From positions 1 through 64,000 of the forward strand of contig JAVBNZ010000006.1 of assembly GCA_031551145.1 (NCBI GenBank): DNA of 64,000 nt, given 5' to 3'. This DNA comes from WRKB01 sp031551145. GTDB lineage: Bacteria; Desulfobacterota; Desulfovibrionia; Desulfovibrionales; Desulfovibrionaceae. The position numbers were made by a program, and so were the translations under genes. Shown here piece after piece: positions 18,717 to 27,565 of the stretch (its first letter is position 1; every line of letters begins with the position of its first letter). A model generated the notes under the pieces. That model was not told the DNA's origin. It did no database searches and worked only from the letters and a program-made list of their open reading frames with translations.

Positions 18717-19952
18717 ATGAGCAAATCCGATCTGATTGTCGGTCTTGATATAGGCACCACCAAAATCTGCGCTGTGGTCGGGGAACTGAGCCCCGGCGGG
18801 CTGGTGGAGGTGGTGGGCATAGGCACCAGCCCTTCCACCGGTTTGCGCAAGGGCGTGGTGGTCAACATCGACCAGACCGTGCAGTCGATCAAAAAAACCC
18901 TGGAAGAAGCCGAACTCATGGCCGGCTGCCAGATCCGCTCCGTTTACGTGGGCATAGCCGGCAGCCACATCAAGGGCTTCAACAGCCACGGGGTCATCGC
19001 CGTCAAGGGCGGCGAAGTGACGCAGCGCGACGTCGATCGCGCGCTTGACGCGGCCAAGGCGGTGGCCATCCCGGCCGATCGCGAAGTCATCCACATCCTG
19101 CCCCAGGAATACGTGGTGGACAGCCAGCGGGGCATCGTCGATCCCCTGGGCATGGCCGCCGTGCGCCTGGAAGTGCGGGTGCATATCGTTACCGGCGCGG
19201 TTTCCTCGGCGCAGAACATTATCCGCTCCTGCCACCGCAGCGGCCTGGAGGTGGCCGACATCGCCCTGGAATCCTTCGCCTCCTCCAAAGCCGTGCTGAC
19301 GGAGGAAGAACGCGAAATAGGCGTGGCCCTTGTCGATCTGGGCGGCGGCACCACCGACATCGCCGTGTTCGCCAACGACTCGATCAAGCACACGGGCGTA
19401 CTGGCTCTGGGCGGACAAAATCTGACCAACGACATCGCCTTCGGCCTGCGTACCCCCATGAGCGCGGCCGAGAAAATCAAACTCAAGTACGGCTGCTCCC
19501 TGACGGACATGGTGCGCTCCGACGAATTCATCGAAGTGCCCAGCGTGGGCGGGCGCGAACCGCGCCGTCTCTCCCGCCAGATGCTTGCCGAAATCTGCGA
19601 GCCGCGCATGGAGGAGATCCTCTTCCTGGTCGAACAGGAACTCACCCACTCCGGCCTGAAAGACATGGTGGGCGCCGGCGTGGTGCTTACGGGCGGCACG
19701 GCGCTCATCGAAGGCTGCCAGGAACTGGCCGAGCAGATCTTCAACCTGCCCACCCGCATCGGGCACCCCCTGCGCATAGGCGGCCTCAAGGACGTGGTGG
19801 ACAGCCCCAAATACGCCACCGCCGTAGGCCTGCTGCGCTACGGAGCGGAAAAGGAAGCCTTGGGCCAGAAAAAATTCACGCCTTCGGGCGACAGCGGAAT
19901 GTTCGACAATATTCTGAAAAAAATGAAAAAATGGTTTTCCGACATCTCATAG
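18717..19952 (+). CDS. ftsA: Cell division protein FtsA
   Basis: This 411-residue actin-fold ATPase tethers FtsZ to the membrane. The phosphate-1 motif is DLIVGLDIGTTKICAVVGE. The SHIKGFNSHG region marks the FtsA-specific 1C subdomain, and VDLGGGTTDIAVF and GAGVVLTGGTA are the other actin-like motifs. The last 17 residues (FDNILKKMKKWFSDIS) form the amphipathic membrane-targeting helix. GGGAG precedes the ATG. Confidence 0.95.
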   Translation: MSKSDLIVGLDIGTTKICAVVGELSPGGLVEVVGIGTSPSTGLRKGVVVNIDQTVQSIKKTLEEAELMAGCQIRSVYVGIAGSHIKGFNSHGVIAVKGGEVTQRDVDRALDAAKAVAIPADREVIHILPQEYVVDSQRGIVDPLGMAAVRLEVRVHIVTGAVSSAQNIIRSCHRSGLEVADIALESFASSKAVLTEEEREIGVALVDLGGGTTDIAVFANDSIKHTGVLALGGQNLTNDIAFGLRTPMSAAEKIKLKYGCSLTDMVRSDEFIEVPSVGGREPRRLSRQMLAEICEPRMEEILFLVEQELTHSGLKDMVGAGVVLTGGTALIEGCQELAEQIFNLPTRIGHPLRIGGLKDVVDSPKYATAVGLLRYGAEKEALGQKKFTPSGDSGMFDNILKKMKKWFSDIS

Positions 19953-19983
19953 AGCATTTTACCTGAGAAGTATCAAATGCTCT
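19951..19983 (+). repeat. Inverted repeat overlapping the ftsA stop region
   Basis: AGAGCATTT and AAATGCTCT (9-bp arms, 15-base loop) lie directly after ftsA. A similar GAGCATTTT hairpin occurs at 41053-41077. There is no T-run, so it is not an obvious intrinsic terminator; it may be an RNA processing or stability element between ftsA and ftsZ. The remaining 138 bp to ftsZ hold two shorter GC-rich hairpins and the ftsZ ribosome site. Confidence 0.6.
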
Positions 19984-20121
19984 GCCGGCGAAGAGCGCCG
20001 GAACGGGCATTTCAGCGTCGCTCCGCTGCAGAGCAGAGCAAAATTTCAAAACGGCCGGCATGCATGCAATGCGCCCCGCTGCCGGGAAGCGGGACGCGGA
20101 ACGAGAAGGAAGGAGCAGCAT

Positions 20122-21414
20122 ATGGACTTTGACAGCATCGAATATCCTGCGGCATTGGCCAGTTCGGCCCGAATCAAGGTCGTGGGCGTCGGCGGCGGCG
20201 GCGGCAACGCTGTGCAGAACATGATCGATTCAGGCCTGCGCGGCGTGCACTTCATCTGCGCCAACACCGATATGCAGGCGCTGGGACGCAGCACGGCTCC
20301 GGTGAAAATCCAGCTCGGCGAACGCCTCACCAAGGGCCTGGGCGCGGGCGCGAACCCGCAGATAGGACGCGACGCGGCTCTGGAAAGCGTGTCTTCCGTC
20401 AAAGAGGCCCTGGCCGAAGCCGACATGGTTTTCATCACAGCCGGCATGGGCGGCGGCACCGGCACGGGCGCGGCCCCCATCATCGCCCAAACAGCCAAGG
20501 AAATGGGCGCGCTGACCGTGGGCGTGGTGACGAAACCCTTCAGCTTTGAAGGCGCAAAACGCAAGGCCGCCGCGGAAAACGGCATTTCCGAGTTTCGCCA
20601 GCACGTGGATTGCCTGATTACCATCCCCAACGACAGGCTGCTCACCTTTGCTCCCAAAAAAGCCCCCTTCGCCGAAATGCTGAAAAAGGCGAACGACATT
20701 CTGCACTGCGCGGTCAAGGGCATCTCCGACGTGATTATGGTGGAAGGGCTGCTCAACCTCGATTTTGCCGACGTGCGCACCGTGATGAGCGAATCGGGCC
20801 TCGCGCTCATGGGCACGGGCGTGGCTTCCGGCGAAAACCGCGCCCGCGAGGCCGCCATGCGCGCCATAACCAGCCCCCTGCTCGAAGACGTCTCCATCGA
20901 CGGCGCCAGGGCCGTGCTCTACAACATCACCGCCGGCTACGACATCACCGGGGACGAAATCCAGGAAATCGGCACCACGATCCAGGATGCCGTCCACCCC
21001 GACGCCAACGTGATCTTCGGCATGGTGTACGATGAAACCGCCGGCGAGGAACTGCGCATCACCGTCATCGCCACGGGTATCGACGCCGCGCCCAAGCTGC
21101 ACGCAGCCCAGAATACGAGCGGCAACGTCGTTTCCTTCAACAAGCATCAGCCGGGCCGCGACCACGCCCCGCAGATGCCCCAGCAACAGCCGCAACAGCC
21201 GCACGCCGCCCCTTCGTTCCAGACCGCCGCGAACCGCCGCAGCATGGTGGCCCAGTGGTGCGACGAAAAGAGCGATCTGCCCCCGTTCGAACGCAGAAAA
21301 AAGGCGCTCGGCCAGTTGCATGCCGCCCACAGCTACGCGCCCGGCGAAGAAGACTTCATGTATGATGAGGATGAATTCGAAATGCCGGCCTTCATCCGCC
21401 GCCAGGTGGATTAA
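20122..21414 (+). CDS. ftsZ: Cell division protein FtsZ
   Basis: This 430-residue tubulin-like GTPase forms the Z ring. GTP-binding motifs are GVGGGGGNAVQNM at the N-terminus and the tubulin loop GMGGGTGTGAAP, with the T7-like NLDFADVR region further on. A Gln/Pro-rich linker (about 345-375) leads to the conserved C-terminal peptide MPAFIRRQVD that binds FtsA and other partners. AAGGAG 6 bp upstream of the ATG is strong. It is the last gene of the dcw cluster and is followed by a terminator. Confidence 0.97.
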   Translation: MDFDSIEYPAALASSARIKVVGVGGGGGNAVQNMIDSGLRGVHFICANTDMQALGRSTAPVKIQLGERLTKGLGAGANPQIGRDAALESVSSVKEALAEADMVFITAGMGGGTGTGAAPIIAQTAKEMGALTVGVVTKPFSFEGAKRKAAAENGISEFRQHVDCLITIPNDRLLTFAPKKAPFAEMLKKANDILHCAVKGISDVIMVEGLLNLDFADVRTVMSESGLALMGTGVASGENRAREAAMRAITSPLLEDVSIDGARAVLYNITAGYDITGDEIQEIGTTIQDAVHPDANVIFGMVYDETAGEELRITVIATGIDAAPKLHAAQNTSGNVVSFNKHQPGRDHAPQMPQQQPQQPHAAPSFQTAANRRSMVAQWCDEKSDLPPFERRKKALGQLHAAHSYAPGEEDFMYDEDEFEMPAFIRRQVD

Positions 21415-21537
21415 AACACGCGACGCGGGCGGCCGTTCACTGCCTCCCGCATCGCGGTGACGGAGCCGTCCCCTTCCCGGCGGGCTTCCGTCCGCTGCCG
21501 TCCAGGCCGCAACCGCTCAATTCATGCTCCCTCCTCC

Positions 21538-21576
21538 AGAAAGCGTCGGAACCGCGGGTTCCGGCGCTTTCTTTTT
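21538..21576 (+). terminator. Rho-independent terminator of the dcw cluster
   Basis: AGAAAGCG (21538-21545) and CGGAACC pair with GGTTCCG and CGCTTTCT (21565-21572) with one mismatch and a GCG loop. TTTTT follows. The hairpin lies about 120 bp downstream of ftsZ. Confidence 0.88.
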
Positions 21577-21940
21577 ACGGAATCCGATGCTCTGCGCGCC
21601 GGCTCACCGCAAGCCGCCCGATCGCTACCCGGCGTCTGCACACTGCGTGACGGGGATCGAAGTCCCGCTGATGCTGTGACCGGGACTTCGTGTAGCAACT
21701 AACAAAAATCTTGTATATTCCTCAAGGCTGAGATATTTATATTCTGTTGTGTATGTGTTTCATCTTTGTTGCATGTGTATGAAAAACGAATGTGTCGACT
21801 TTATCCTCGTTATAGCGCCTATATCATCGTAAGGAGGTATGTTTTCTGAAGCATGCGGAACGCGCATGCAACCGCGTTCTCTCATGAGGACCCGGTAATG
21901 GATGCTGAAACTCTTGGGTTTGAATGTTATGAATTCGATA
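21577..21940. other. AT-rich non-coding region before the mucR-like gene, with two hairpins
   Basis: About 360 bp without a convincing gene. It holds a perfect 10-bp inverted repeat CGAAGTCCCG/CGGGACTTCG (21658-21667 and 21681-21690). An inverted repeat GCATGCG/CGCATGC (21851-21857 and 21863-21869) also lies here. AAGGAGGT at 21831-21838 is followed directly by an ATG opening only 19 codons. Base composition from 21690 to 21960 is far poorer in G+C than the flanks. It may be a long regulatory leader, a small RNA locus or a remnant of transferred DNA. Confidence 0.5.
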
Positions 21941-21946
21941 TATAAT
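21941..21946 (+). promoter_or_regulatory. Candidate -10 element of the mucR-like gene
   Basis: A perfect TATAAT sits in the AT-rich near-palindromic stretch CGATATATAATATACGATAT. No good -35 is found at 16-18 bp. The distance to the chosen ATG (21972) would give a leader of roughly 18-20 bases. Confidence 0.4.
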
Positions 21947-21971
21947 ATACGATATAACTATGGAGGATCCT

Positions 21972-22370
21972 ATGGACGACTTTTTAAAGGAAGCACTGGA
22001 GATTGTGAAAGCCCAGGCAGGCGTGCGCCCCATGACGGAAGAAGAGATCACCGCGCTTATGCTGAGCCTGTCACGTAATATCCGCGCGATTTCAGACAGC
22101 GGCGAAACCCCGCCCGAAACGGGGAGCCCGGAACTGCCCGCCGACAGCCGCAAGGCCATCAAGGAAAAATCCGTCACCTGCCTTGAATGCGGCAAATCGT
22201 TCAAGATTCTTACGCGCCGCCACCTGAGCGGGCACGGCCTCGACGCCGCCGCCTACCGGGAAAAATGGGGGTACAAGAAAGACACGCCGCTGGTATGCAA
22301 GGCGCTTCAGCGTGACCGCCGCAAAAAGATGAAGGACATGAAGTTGTGGGAAAAACGCCGCAAGGTCTGA
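21972..22370 (+). CDS. MucR/Ros family zinc-finger transcriptional regulator
   Basis: This 132-residue protein has the Ros/MucR DNA-binding core in its C-terminal half. CLECGKSFKILTRRHLSGHGL supplies Cys2 and the His residues, followed by the diagnostic AAYREKWGYKKDTPLV. A basic tail (KKMKDMKLWEKRRK) ends it. Family members in alphaproteobacteria bind AT-rich promoters and often repress their own gene. Here the upstream 270 bp are markedly AT-rich, consistent with that. An ATG at 21960 is also in frame, but GGAGG between the two makes 21972 the better start. Confidence 0.88.
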   Translation: MDDFLKEALEIVKAQAGVRPMTEEEITALMLSLSRNIRAISDSGETPPETGSPELPADSRKAIKEKSVTCLECGKSFKILTRRHLSGHGLDAAAYREKWGYKKDTPLVCKALQRDRRKKMKDMKLWEKRRKV

Positions 22371-22441
22371 AGTCCGCCTGATGCAGAACACCACGCGGCG
22401 CCTTGACCTACGCTGGGGCAAAGGTGCCGCGTGTTTACGTA

Positions 22442-23218
22442 TTACACTTCCCCCCGCTCTATGCGCGCGAACGCATTGTGGTTGTGGATGGATTCATGGC
22501 TCTCCACTTCCGCCACAAAACCCGCCACCTGCGGATGTTGCGAAAGCTCCTGCGCGACCGCGCGCACCACGTCCTCCACAAAGGTCGGCGCGGCAAAGGC
22601 CCGTTCGGTCACGTATTTCTCATCCTCGCGTTTGAGAATGGTATAGACCGGGGATGAGGCGGCCCGCTCCGCAATCTCGATGAATTCCTCCAACCAGGAA
22701 AAGCCGCGCATCTTCAGGCGCATACGCACCATGGCCCGCTGGCTGTGCGCCCCTTCTCGGCTGATGGCCTTGGAACAGGGGCAGACCGTCATAACGGGCA
22801 CGTCCAATTCCAGAATGAAGGAGGCTCTGTCCTCCTCGTTCAGTTCCCCTGTCAGCCGGCAGTGATAGCACATCGGCCCCTCGCCGCCCGAAACCGGCGC
22901 GGCCTTACGCACGAAATACGGAAAACGGAACAGCACATACGCCCGCCGCGCCTCCAGGCGCGCCTTCACGTCATCCAGCAGGCGCTTGACCGAGCGATAG
23001 TTCACTTCCTCGCCCCAGTTCTCCAGCGCCTCCACAAAGCGGCTCATGTGCGTGCCCTTAAAGGAGGAAGGAAGCTCCACCCCCATGTCCACCTCGGCCA
23101 CGGTGTGCTGTCGGCCTTGGGCGCGGTCGCGCACCACCAGCGGCAATTCCAGACTGCGTATGCCTACGCGGTCCACGCTCAACGGCACCTCGGCCGGGCG
23201 TTTTTGAACGTCTTCCAT
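22442..23218 (-). CDS. folE2: GTP cyclohydrolase FolE2 (type IB)
   Basis: This 258-residue enzyme converts GTP to 7,8-dihydroneopterin triphosphate, the first step of folate and queuosine-type pathways. It belongs to the COG1469 family, unrelated in sequence to FolE. It has PLVVRDRAQGRQHTVAEVDMGVELP and FKGTHMSRFVE, then the catalytic CPCSKAISREGAHSQR. The late SHESIHNHNAFA segment is also typical. The ATG at 23216-23218 has GGAG at 6 bp; the longer frame adds residues outside the family. The gene shares its direction with nikR upstream. Confidence 0.93.
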   Translation of the reverse strand: MEDVQKRPAEVPLSVDRVGIRSLELPLVVRDRAQGRQHTVAEVDMGVELPSSFKGTHMSRFVEALENWGEEVNYRSVKRLLDDVKARLEARRAYVLFRFPYFVRKAAPVSGGEGPMCYHCRLTGELNEEDRASFILELDVPVMTVCPCSKAISREGAHSQRAMVRMRLKMRGFSWLEEFIEIAERAASSPVYTILKREDEKYVTERAFAAPTFVEDVVRAVAQELSQHPQVAGFVAEVESHESIHNHNAFARIERGEV

Positions 23219-23291
23219 GCAAATCTCCACTTGGAGAATTCGTTTGCGATTGTTGCCCACAGGGGGCAAAGCCCGCCCGCGCCGTTCCGCG

Positions 23292-23708
23292 CTACACCAG
23301 TCCCTTGCCGGTGCCGCTCAAGGAAAAGCTGCCGTGCTTCACCCCGCGCACCGCGCGCAGTTTGTCCGCCAGGGAGCGCACGCGGCGCGGCTCGCCCTTC
23401 AATATAAGCACTTCCAGGCAGTTGTGATGATCCAGATGCACGTGCAGCGTGGCGATGATGATGTCGTGATCGTCGTGCTGCAGGGCGGTAAGTTTTTTCG
23501 GCAAATCGCTCTTGTGGTGGTCGTAGACCAGGGAAAGCGTGCCCGCGCACTCCTCGCCCTGCTCCCAGCTCTCTTCGACCAGACGCGCGCGGATAAGGTC
23601 GCGTATGGCCTCGGAACGGTTGTCATAGCCCCGTTCGGCGCACAGGGCGTCAAACGGCTCCAGCAGATCCGCATCCAACGACACTCCGAAACGCACCGTC
23701 CGTCCCAT
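23292..23708 (-). CDS. nikR: Nickel-responsive regulator NikR
   Basis: This 138-residue protein has a ribbon-helix-helix N-terminus (RTVRFGVSLDADLLEPFD, then NRSEAIRDLIR). Its ACT-like C-terminal domain has the square-planar nickel site in LHVHLDHHNCLEV plus an upstream His in YDHHKSD. NikR represses nickel uptake genes when nickel is plentiful. No nickel transporter is adjacent, so its targets lie outside the window. GGGAG precedes the ATG at 23706-23708. It is likely in a unit with folE2 downstream (73 bp). Confidence 0.92.
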   Translation of the reverse strand: MGRTVRFGVSLDADLLEPFDALCAERGYDNRSEAIRDLIRARLVEESWEQGEECAGTLSLVYDHHKSDLPKKLTALQHDDHDIIIATLHVHLDHHNCLEVLILKGEPRRVRSLADKLRAVRGVKHGSFSLSGTGKGLV

Positions 23709-23801
23709 GCAGGCTCCCGTCCAAGGTATGCGTTGCGCGCGAAGCATGGTTTGAGCTTGCGCCGCCGTTATTGCCGGGGCACAGCGCGCGTGTTCCCCGC
23801 A

Positions 23802-24455
23802 TTATTCCGTCAGTTCCCATATCCGCACCGTCACCGGCACGGCCTGGGCATAGAGCGCCTCCACCTTCCGTTCGTACACGCAGCGGCCGAACCGGCCCCT
23901 GTCGAGCAGCGCCTTGCGGAAGGCATCGTACACGCTTCGGCAGGGTTCCGCCACCCAGGCACGTCCGCCCGGCTTGAGCGCGTAGTCGAGAAAATCCAGC
24001 ACCGGCTTGGCAAAGCGGCTCTCATACATGATGTCGCCCCCCCAGACGAAGTCGGCGCAACGCGGCGCAAGCGCCGGGATTCGCCAGTCCATCGCCGTCC
24101 ACAGGGGCGAAGCCACCTTGTTGATGCGCGCGTTTTCCCGCGCCCAGCGCAGGGCCTGCGGCTCATAGTCCATCGCCAGCACCTTCGCGCCCAGCCACTG
24201 TGCCGCCAGGGCGGTCAGGCCCAGCCCGCAGCCCAAATCCACGCATATCCTGCCGGCAATGTCTTTGCGCATCGTGAAAAGCCAGTCGCACAAGGCCACG
24301 GAAGAAGGCCACAACTCCACCCAATAAGGCAGGCGTTCGTCCTCGTCCATCTCCCCTTCGCCTATGCCGGCCCAAAGGGCTTCCAGATCCCCGGCGCGCG
24401 CCAGCCGCCAGTCCCGCCCGCAGGTATGGATGTTGATGATGTTGCGTGTCTTCAT
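23802..24455 (-). CDS. Seven-beta-strand methyltransferase, lysine-methyltransferase-like
   Basis: This 217-residue Rossmann-fold protein has SAM motif I in CVDLGCGLGLTALAA and the acidic residue of motif II in MDYEPQALRWA. Its post-motif FVWGGDIMYE resembles the METTL/EEF2KMT type protein lysine methyltransferases (PF10294 type). N-terminal LPYWVELWPSSVALCDWL is also typical of that group. The target is not evident. It sits 37 bp after the antiporter gene in the same orientation and may be co-transcribed with it. Confidence 0.75.
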   Translation of the reverse strand: MKTRNIINIHTCGRDWRLARAGDLEALWAGIGEGEMDEDERLPYWVELWPSSVALCDWLFTMRKDIAGRICVDLGCGLGLTALAAQWLGAKVLAMDYEPQALRWARENARINKVASPLWTAMDWRIPALAPRCADFVWGGDIMYESRFAKPVLDFLDYALKPGGRAWVAEPCRSVYDAFRKALLDRGRFGRCVYERKVEALYAQAVPVTVRIWELTE

Positions 24456-24491
24456 GGAATTTGAGGGGGCCGGAGCCCCCTCGACAGAGAA

Positions 24492-25922
24492 TCAGAACAC
24501 GAGCCAGGACAGGACCGCGAACGAAGGCACAAGGATGCCGCACGACCAGGCCATGTACCCGAAGAAGCTGGGCATGGCCACGCCCTGGTCCTCGGCAATG
24601 GAGCGCACCATGAAGTTGGGAGCGTTGCCGATATAGGTGTTCGCGCCCATGAACACGGCCCCGGCCGAAATGGCCACCAGGGTTTGGGACATGGTGGTCA
24701 TCAGCACCTGAGCGTCGCCGCCGGCGGTGTTGAAAAAGACCAGATAGGTCGGCGCGTTGTCGAGAAAGCTCGACAAGGCCCCGGTAAGCCAGAAATACAT
24801 GACGTTGACGGGTTGCCCGTCTTGGGAGACCAGATTGATCAGGGGCGCGAGCGCGCCCTTTGTTCCGGCCTTGAGAATGGCAATGGCCGGGATCATGCTG
24901 AGGAAGATGCCGAGGAAAAGTTTCGCCACTTCCTCTATGGGCGCCCAGGAAAAGCCGTTTTTTTCCCGGCAGTTCCAGTCGGTGAGCTTGAGCGAGAGCC
25001 AGGCGATGCACAGCAGAATAAGATCGCGCGCCATGCTGGGCCATTCCAGTTCAATGCCGTAAATCGTCAGGGGCGCGATATCCGGATGCCAGAGCCCGGA
25101 CATGAGCACCGCGCCCACTACGCCTGCGAGCAGAAACAGGTTGACCTTGCCTTCCAGGCCAAGGCGTTCGCCGGAAACGTCTTGCTCCGGCACGGGACGC
25201 CCCTCTTTGCCGAAGAGCACGGTATCGACGACGAAATACAGGGCGAGCAGGAAGAGCGAGAGCACAGCGGTTTTCACAAGCAGATGGGTGGTCGTCCAGA
25301 AGAAGGAAACGCCCTTGAGAAAACCCAGAAAGAGCGGCGGATCGCCCAACGGAGTGAGGGATCCCCCGATGTTGGCGACCAGAAAGATGAAAAAGACCAC
25401 GGAATGCACCTTGTACCTGCGGTGCGCGTTGGCGCGCAGCAACGGACGGATGAGCAGCATGGCCGCCCCGGTGGTGCCCATCCAACTGGCAAGCAGGGTG
25501 CCCACGGCCAGAATACCGGTGTTCACGGCCGGGGTTCCCACAAGAGAACCGGTGAGGCGCACGCCGCCCGCCACGGTGAAGAGAGCGAAGAGCAGGATAA
25601 GAAAGGGAACATATTCCAGCAACATGGTGTGCAGAAGTTCATACAGCGTCACCTGCCCGCCGAAGACAAAAAAGCAGGGCACAAGAAAGGCCAACCCCCA
25701 GAATACGGCAATTTTCCCGTAATGGTAATGCCAGATATGGGGCAGCATAAGCGGCATGACCGCGATGGACAGCAGCATGCAGGCGAAGGGAACCGCCCAG
25801 AGGCCGGAAAGTTCCGCGCCGGGCAGGGTGGGATGTCCGGCCCCGGCGGCCCAGGCCGAGCCGGAAAGGAAGCACAGGCAGCAAATGACCGACAAAAGAA
25901 GCGGAACCGGACGCGTGAACAT
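24492..25922 (-). CDS. NhaD-like sodium:proton antiporter (ArsB/NhaD superfamily)
   Basis: This 476-residue polytopic inner-membrane protein has a signal-like first helix and about twelve further hydrophobic segments. Motifs of the ion-transporter superfamily include NIGGSLTPLGDPPLFLGFLKG and the mirror-image SSFLDNAPTYLVFFNTAGG. Late GANTYIGNAPNFMV is shared with NhaD proteins. NhaD exchanges Na+ or Li+ for H+; a citrate-type transport role cannot be excluded. The open frame runs on to 26468, but the ATG at 25920-25922 has AAGGAG at 6 bp and begins the conserved protein. Confidence 0.85.
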   Translation of the reverse strand: MFTRPVPLLLSVICCLCFLSGSAWAAGAGHPTLPGAELSGLWAVPFACMLLSIAVMPLMLPHIWHYHYGKIAVFWGLAFLVPCFFVFGGQVTLYELLHTMLLEYVPFLILLFALFTVAGGVRLTGSLVGTPAVNTGILAVGTLLASWMGTTGAAMLLIRPLLRANAHRRYKVHSVVFFIFLVANIGGSLTPLGDPPLFLGFLKGVSFFWTTTHLLVKTAVLSLFLLALYFVVDTVLFGKEGRPVPEQDVSGERLGLEGKVNLFLLAGVVGAVLMSGLWHPDIAPLTIYGIELEWPSMARDLILLCIAWLSLKLTDWNCREKNGFSWAPIEEVAKLFLGIFLSMIPAIAILKAGTKGALAPLINLVSQDGQPVNVMYFWLTGALSSFLDNAPTYLVFFNTAGGDAQVLMTTMSQTLVAISAGAVFMGANTYIGNAPNFMVRSIAEDQGVAMPSFFGYMAWSCGILVPSFAVLSWLVF

Positions 25923-26087
25923 GAGCACTCCTTTGTGAACGGGGTGCCGTCTCCGGAACATTGCGCGAGACGGGCACGAAAAGACGAAATTGCGGGCTGA
26001 CAAAGTACAAAAAGAAAGATAGCGTGTCTGCCGACAATAGCGTCGGCAAAGCGTCTTGGCAAGACGACTGAAGGCATTTTGGAGATT

Positions 26088-26678
26088 ATGGGCAGAACCG
26101 TCACTCCCGAACGCAGAGCCCGCATAGAACGGGTGCTGGCGCAGCGCCAGAAGGATCTCACGCTGGTGCTGTCGAATATTCACGATCCGCACAATGTTTC
26201 CGCAGTGTACCGCAGTTGCGACGCCTTCGGCGTGGCCGAGGTGCATTTGTACTATACGGATACGCCCTTCCCCGCCCTGGGGCGCAAAAGCTCGGCCTCG
26301 GCCCGCAAATGGGTGGAGAGCGTGCGGCACAGGACGCTTGACGGGCTGATCGACACATTGCGGGCGCGCGGCATGCAGATCGCGGCAACGCACTGCGGCG
26401 GAGCGGCCCGGCCTCCGGCGGACTGGGATTTTACCCGGCCCACGGCCGTCATTCTCGGCAACGAGCACAAGGGGGTGGACGAAGAACTGGCCGCCCGGGC
26501 CGACGGCGCGCTGTACATTCCCATGTACGGCATGATCAGAAGCTTCAACGTCTCGGTGGCCGCCGCGGTGATCCTGGCCGAGGCCTCCCGGCAGCGCCTC
26601 GCGGCGGGCATGTATGAACGCTGCGGCTGGACGCCGGAGGAATACGAGGCAAGGCTGGAAACATGGTTGAGTAAATAA
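26088..26678 (+). CDS. TrmH/SpoU family tRNA (guanosine-2'-O) methyltransferase
   Basis: This 196-residue SPOUT-class enzyme has all three family motifs. These are NIHDPHNVSAVYRSCDAFGV (motif 1), AVILGNEHKGV (motif 2) and MYGMIRSFNVSVAAAVILAE (motif 3). C-terminal YERCGWTPEEYEARLETWL resembles TrmH, which methylates G18 of tRNA. GGAG lies only 3 bp before the ATG at 26088; an in-frame TTG at 26079 is an alternative. It diverges from the antiporter gene and is monocistronic. Confidence 0.88.
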   Translation: MGRTVTPERRARIERVLAQRQKDLTLVLSNIHDPHNVSAVYRSCDAFGVAEVHLYYTDTPFPALGRKSSASARKWVESVRHRTLDGLIDTLRARGMQIAATHCGGAARPPADWDFTRPTAVILGNEHKGVDEELAARADGALYIPMYGMIRSFNVSVAAAVILAEASRQRLAAGMYERCGWTPEEYEARLETWLSK

Positions 26679-26680
26679 TT

Positions 26681-27325
26681 CTACTTCTTTACTTTCGCTA
26701 CGATCTTCTTCTCAAAATTCTTCCCGTTCCAGACATAGCGCAGGTCGTTGTCCACAGGCACATGCGCCATGCCCCGTTCGTTCCAGAACACGGCACGGGC
26801 TTTCAGGCCCTGCGCATCCACGCAGAAAAAAATCGAAGCCTGAACATCCTTGGGCATTTTGTTGCCCTTGGCGAAAAAGTCCGTCACCGGCGGTTCCGGG
26901 GGCGTGTCGGCCGGGGAGAAGAACGCTTCGCGCACATGCCAGAGTTCCAGCGAGCACACGTCGTCGCTGTTCGCGCCTATGATCGCGAGCGACGAACCGT
27001 TCCGCTCGCGGTACACATGCAAAAAGACCCGCGTATCGCCGAAAGGCAGCGAAACCAGTTCCAGATCGTCCTGTCCGGGCGGCAGCAGAATCCAGAAAGC
27101 GCTTTGCCCGTACGAGAGCAGGCGTTCTTTTTCGTCTTCGCTCAGGCCTTCCAGGGTGTTTTCGAAAATCGTGGAGGGCAGCGCGCGAAAAATCTCCAGG
27201 GCCGAAACTCCCTCCTCCGCCGGGTGCGCGTCCGCTCCCGGCTTCGCGCCCGCAGCCGGGACGACAACCCACAGTGCGGCATAAAAAGCAAATAAAAGCG
27301 GCATAATAAAAGAACGGGCATGCAT
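26681..27325 (-). CDS. Exported protein of unknown function
   Basis: This 214-residue protein has a clear signal peptide (MHARSFIMPLLFAFYAALWVV, cleavage probably after AAGA). I recognise no family. The mature part contains FWILLPPGQDDLELVSLPFGDTRVFLHVY, a Pro-rich PADTPPEPPVTDFF segment and a basic C-terminus (KNFEKKIVAKVKK). The ATG at 27323-27325 is chosen over the longer frame because AGGAG precedes it at 8 bp and it puts the signal peptide at the N-terminus. It converges on the TrmH-like gene with a 2-bp gap. Confidence 0.75.
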   Translation of the reverse strand: MHARSFIMPLLFAFYAALWVVVPAAGAKPGADAHPAEEGVSALEIFRALPSTIFENTLEGLSEDEKERLLSYGQSAFWILLPPGQDDLELVSLPFGDTRVFLHVYRERNGSSLAIIGANSDDVCSLELWHVREAFFSPADTPPEPPVTDFFAKGNKMPKDVQASIFFCVDAQGLKARAVFWNERGMAHVPVDNDLRYVWNGKNFEKKIVAKVKK

Positions 27326-27486
27326 GGCTGCAACTCCTGCGAACATCCGGCATCCGAAGCAGTACAGGACGCCGCGCGCATTTTTTTCATTATATAACAA
27401 CATGGCATCATTATGCAATTATTTCCCGATCCGCGAAAACGCTGTTTTTTCCCGCTCCGGCCTCGGGAGCTTCACGTTCTGAAGGA

Positions 27487-27515
27487 TTGACTTTTTGTAT
27501 CGTTTAAAGTATATA
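27487..27515 (+). promoter_or_regulatory. Sigma-70-type promoter of the outer-membrane protein gene
   Basis: TTGACT (27487-27492), a 17-bp spacer and TATATA (27510-27515; overlapping TATACT two bases later) lie in an AT-rich gap 50 bp before the gene. This is among the best promoter matches in the window and suits an abundant outer-membrane protein. Confidence 0.7.
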
Positions 27516-27565
27516 CTAAGCATCATTACAAAAAAGCACGCATGGTGCAAGAAAGGAGAAATGTA

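Noticed and set aside
21651..21690. tRNA T-arm-like hairpin (CGGGG-ATCGAAG-TCCCG)
   Set aside because: No acceptor stem, anticodon arm or CCA end can be built around it. At most it is a decayed remnant.
21839..21898. Nineteen-codon ORF after AAGGAGGT
   Set aside because: The ribosome site touches the ATG with no spacer, and the peptide has no recognisable feature. It is kept only as part of the non-coding region.
25923..26468. 182-codon N-terminal extension of the antiporter frame
   Set aside because: It overlaps the divergent TrmH-like gene. The ATG at 25922 has a strong ribosome site and begins the membrane protein.
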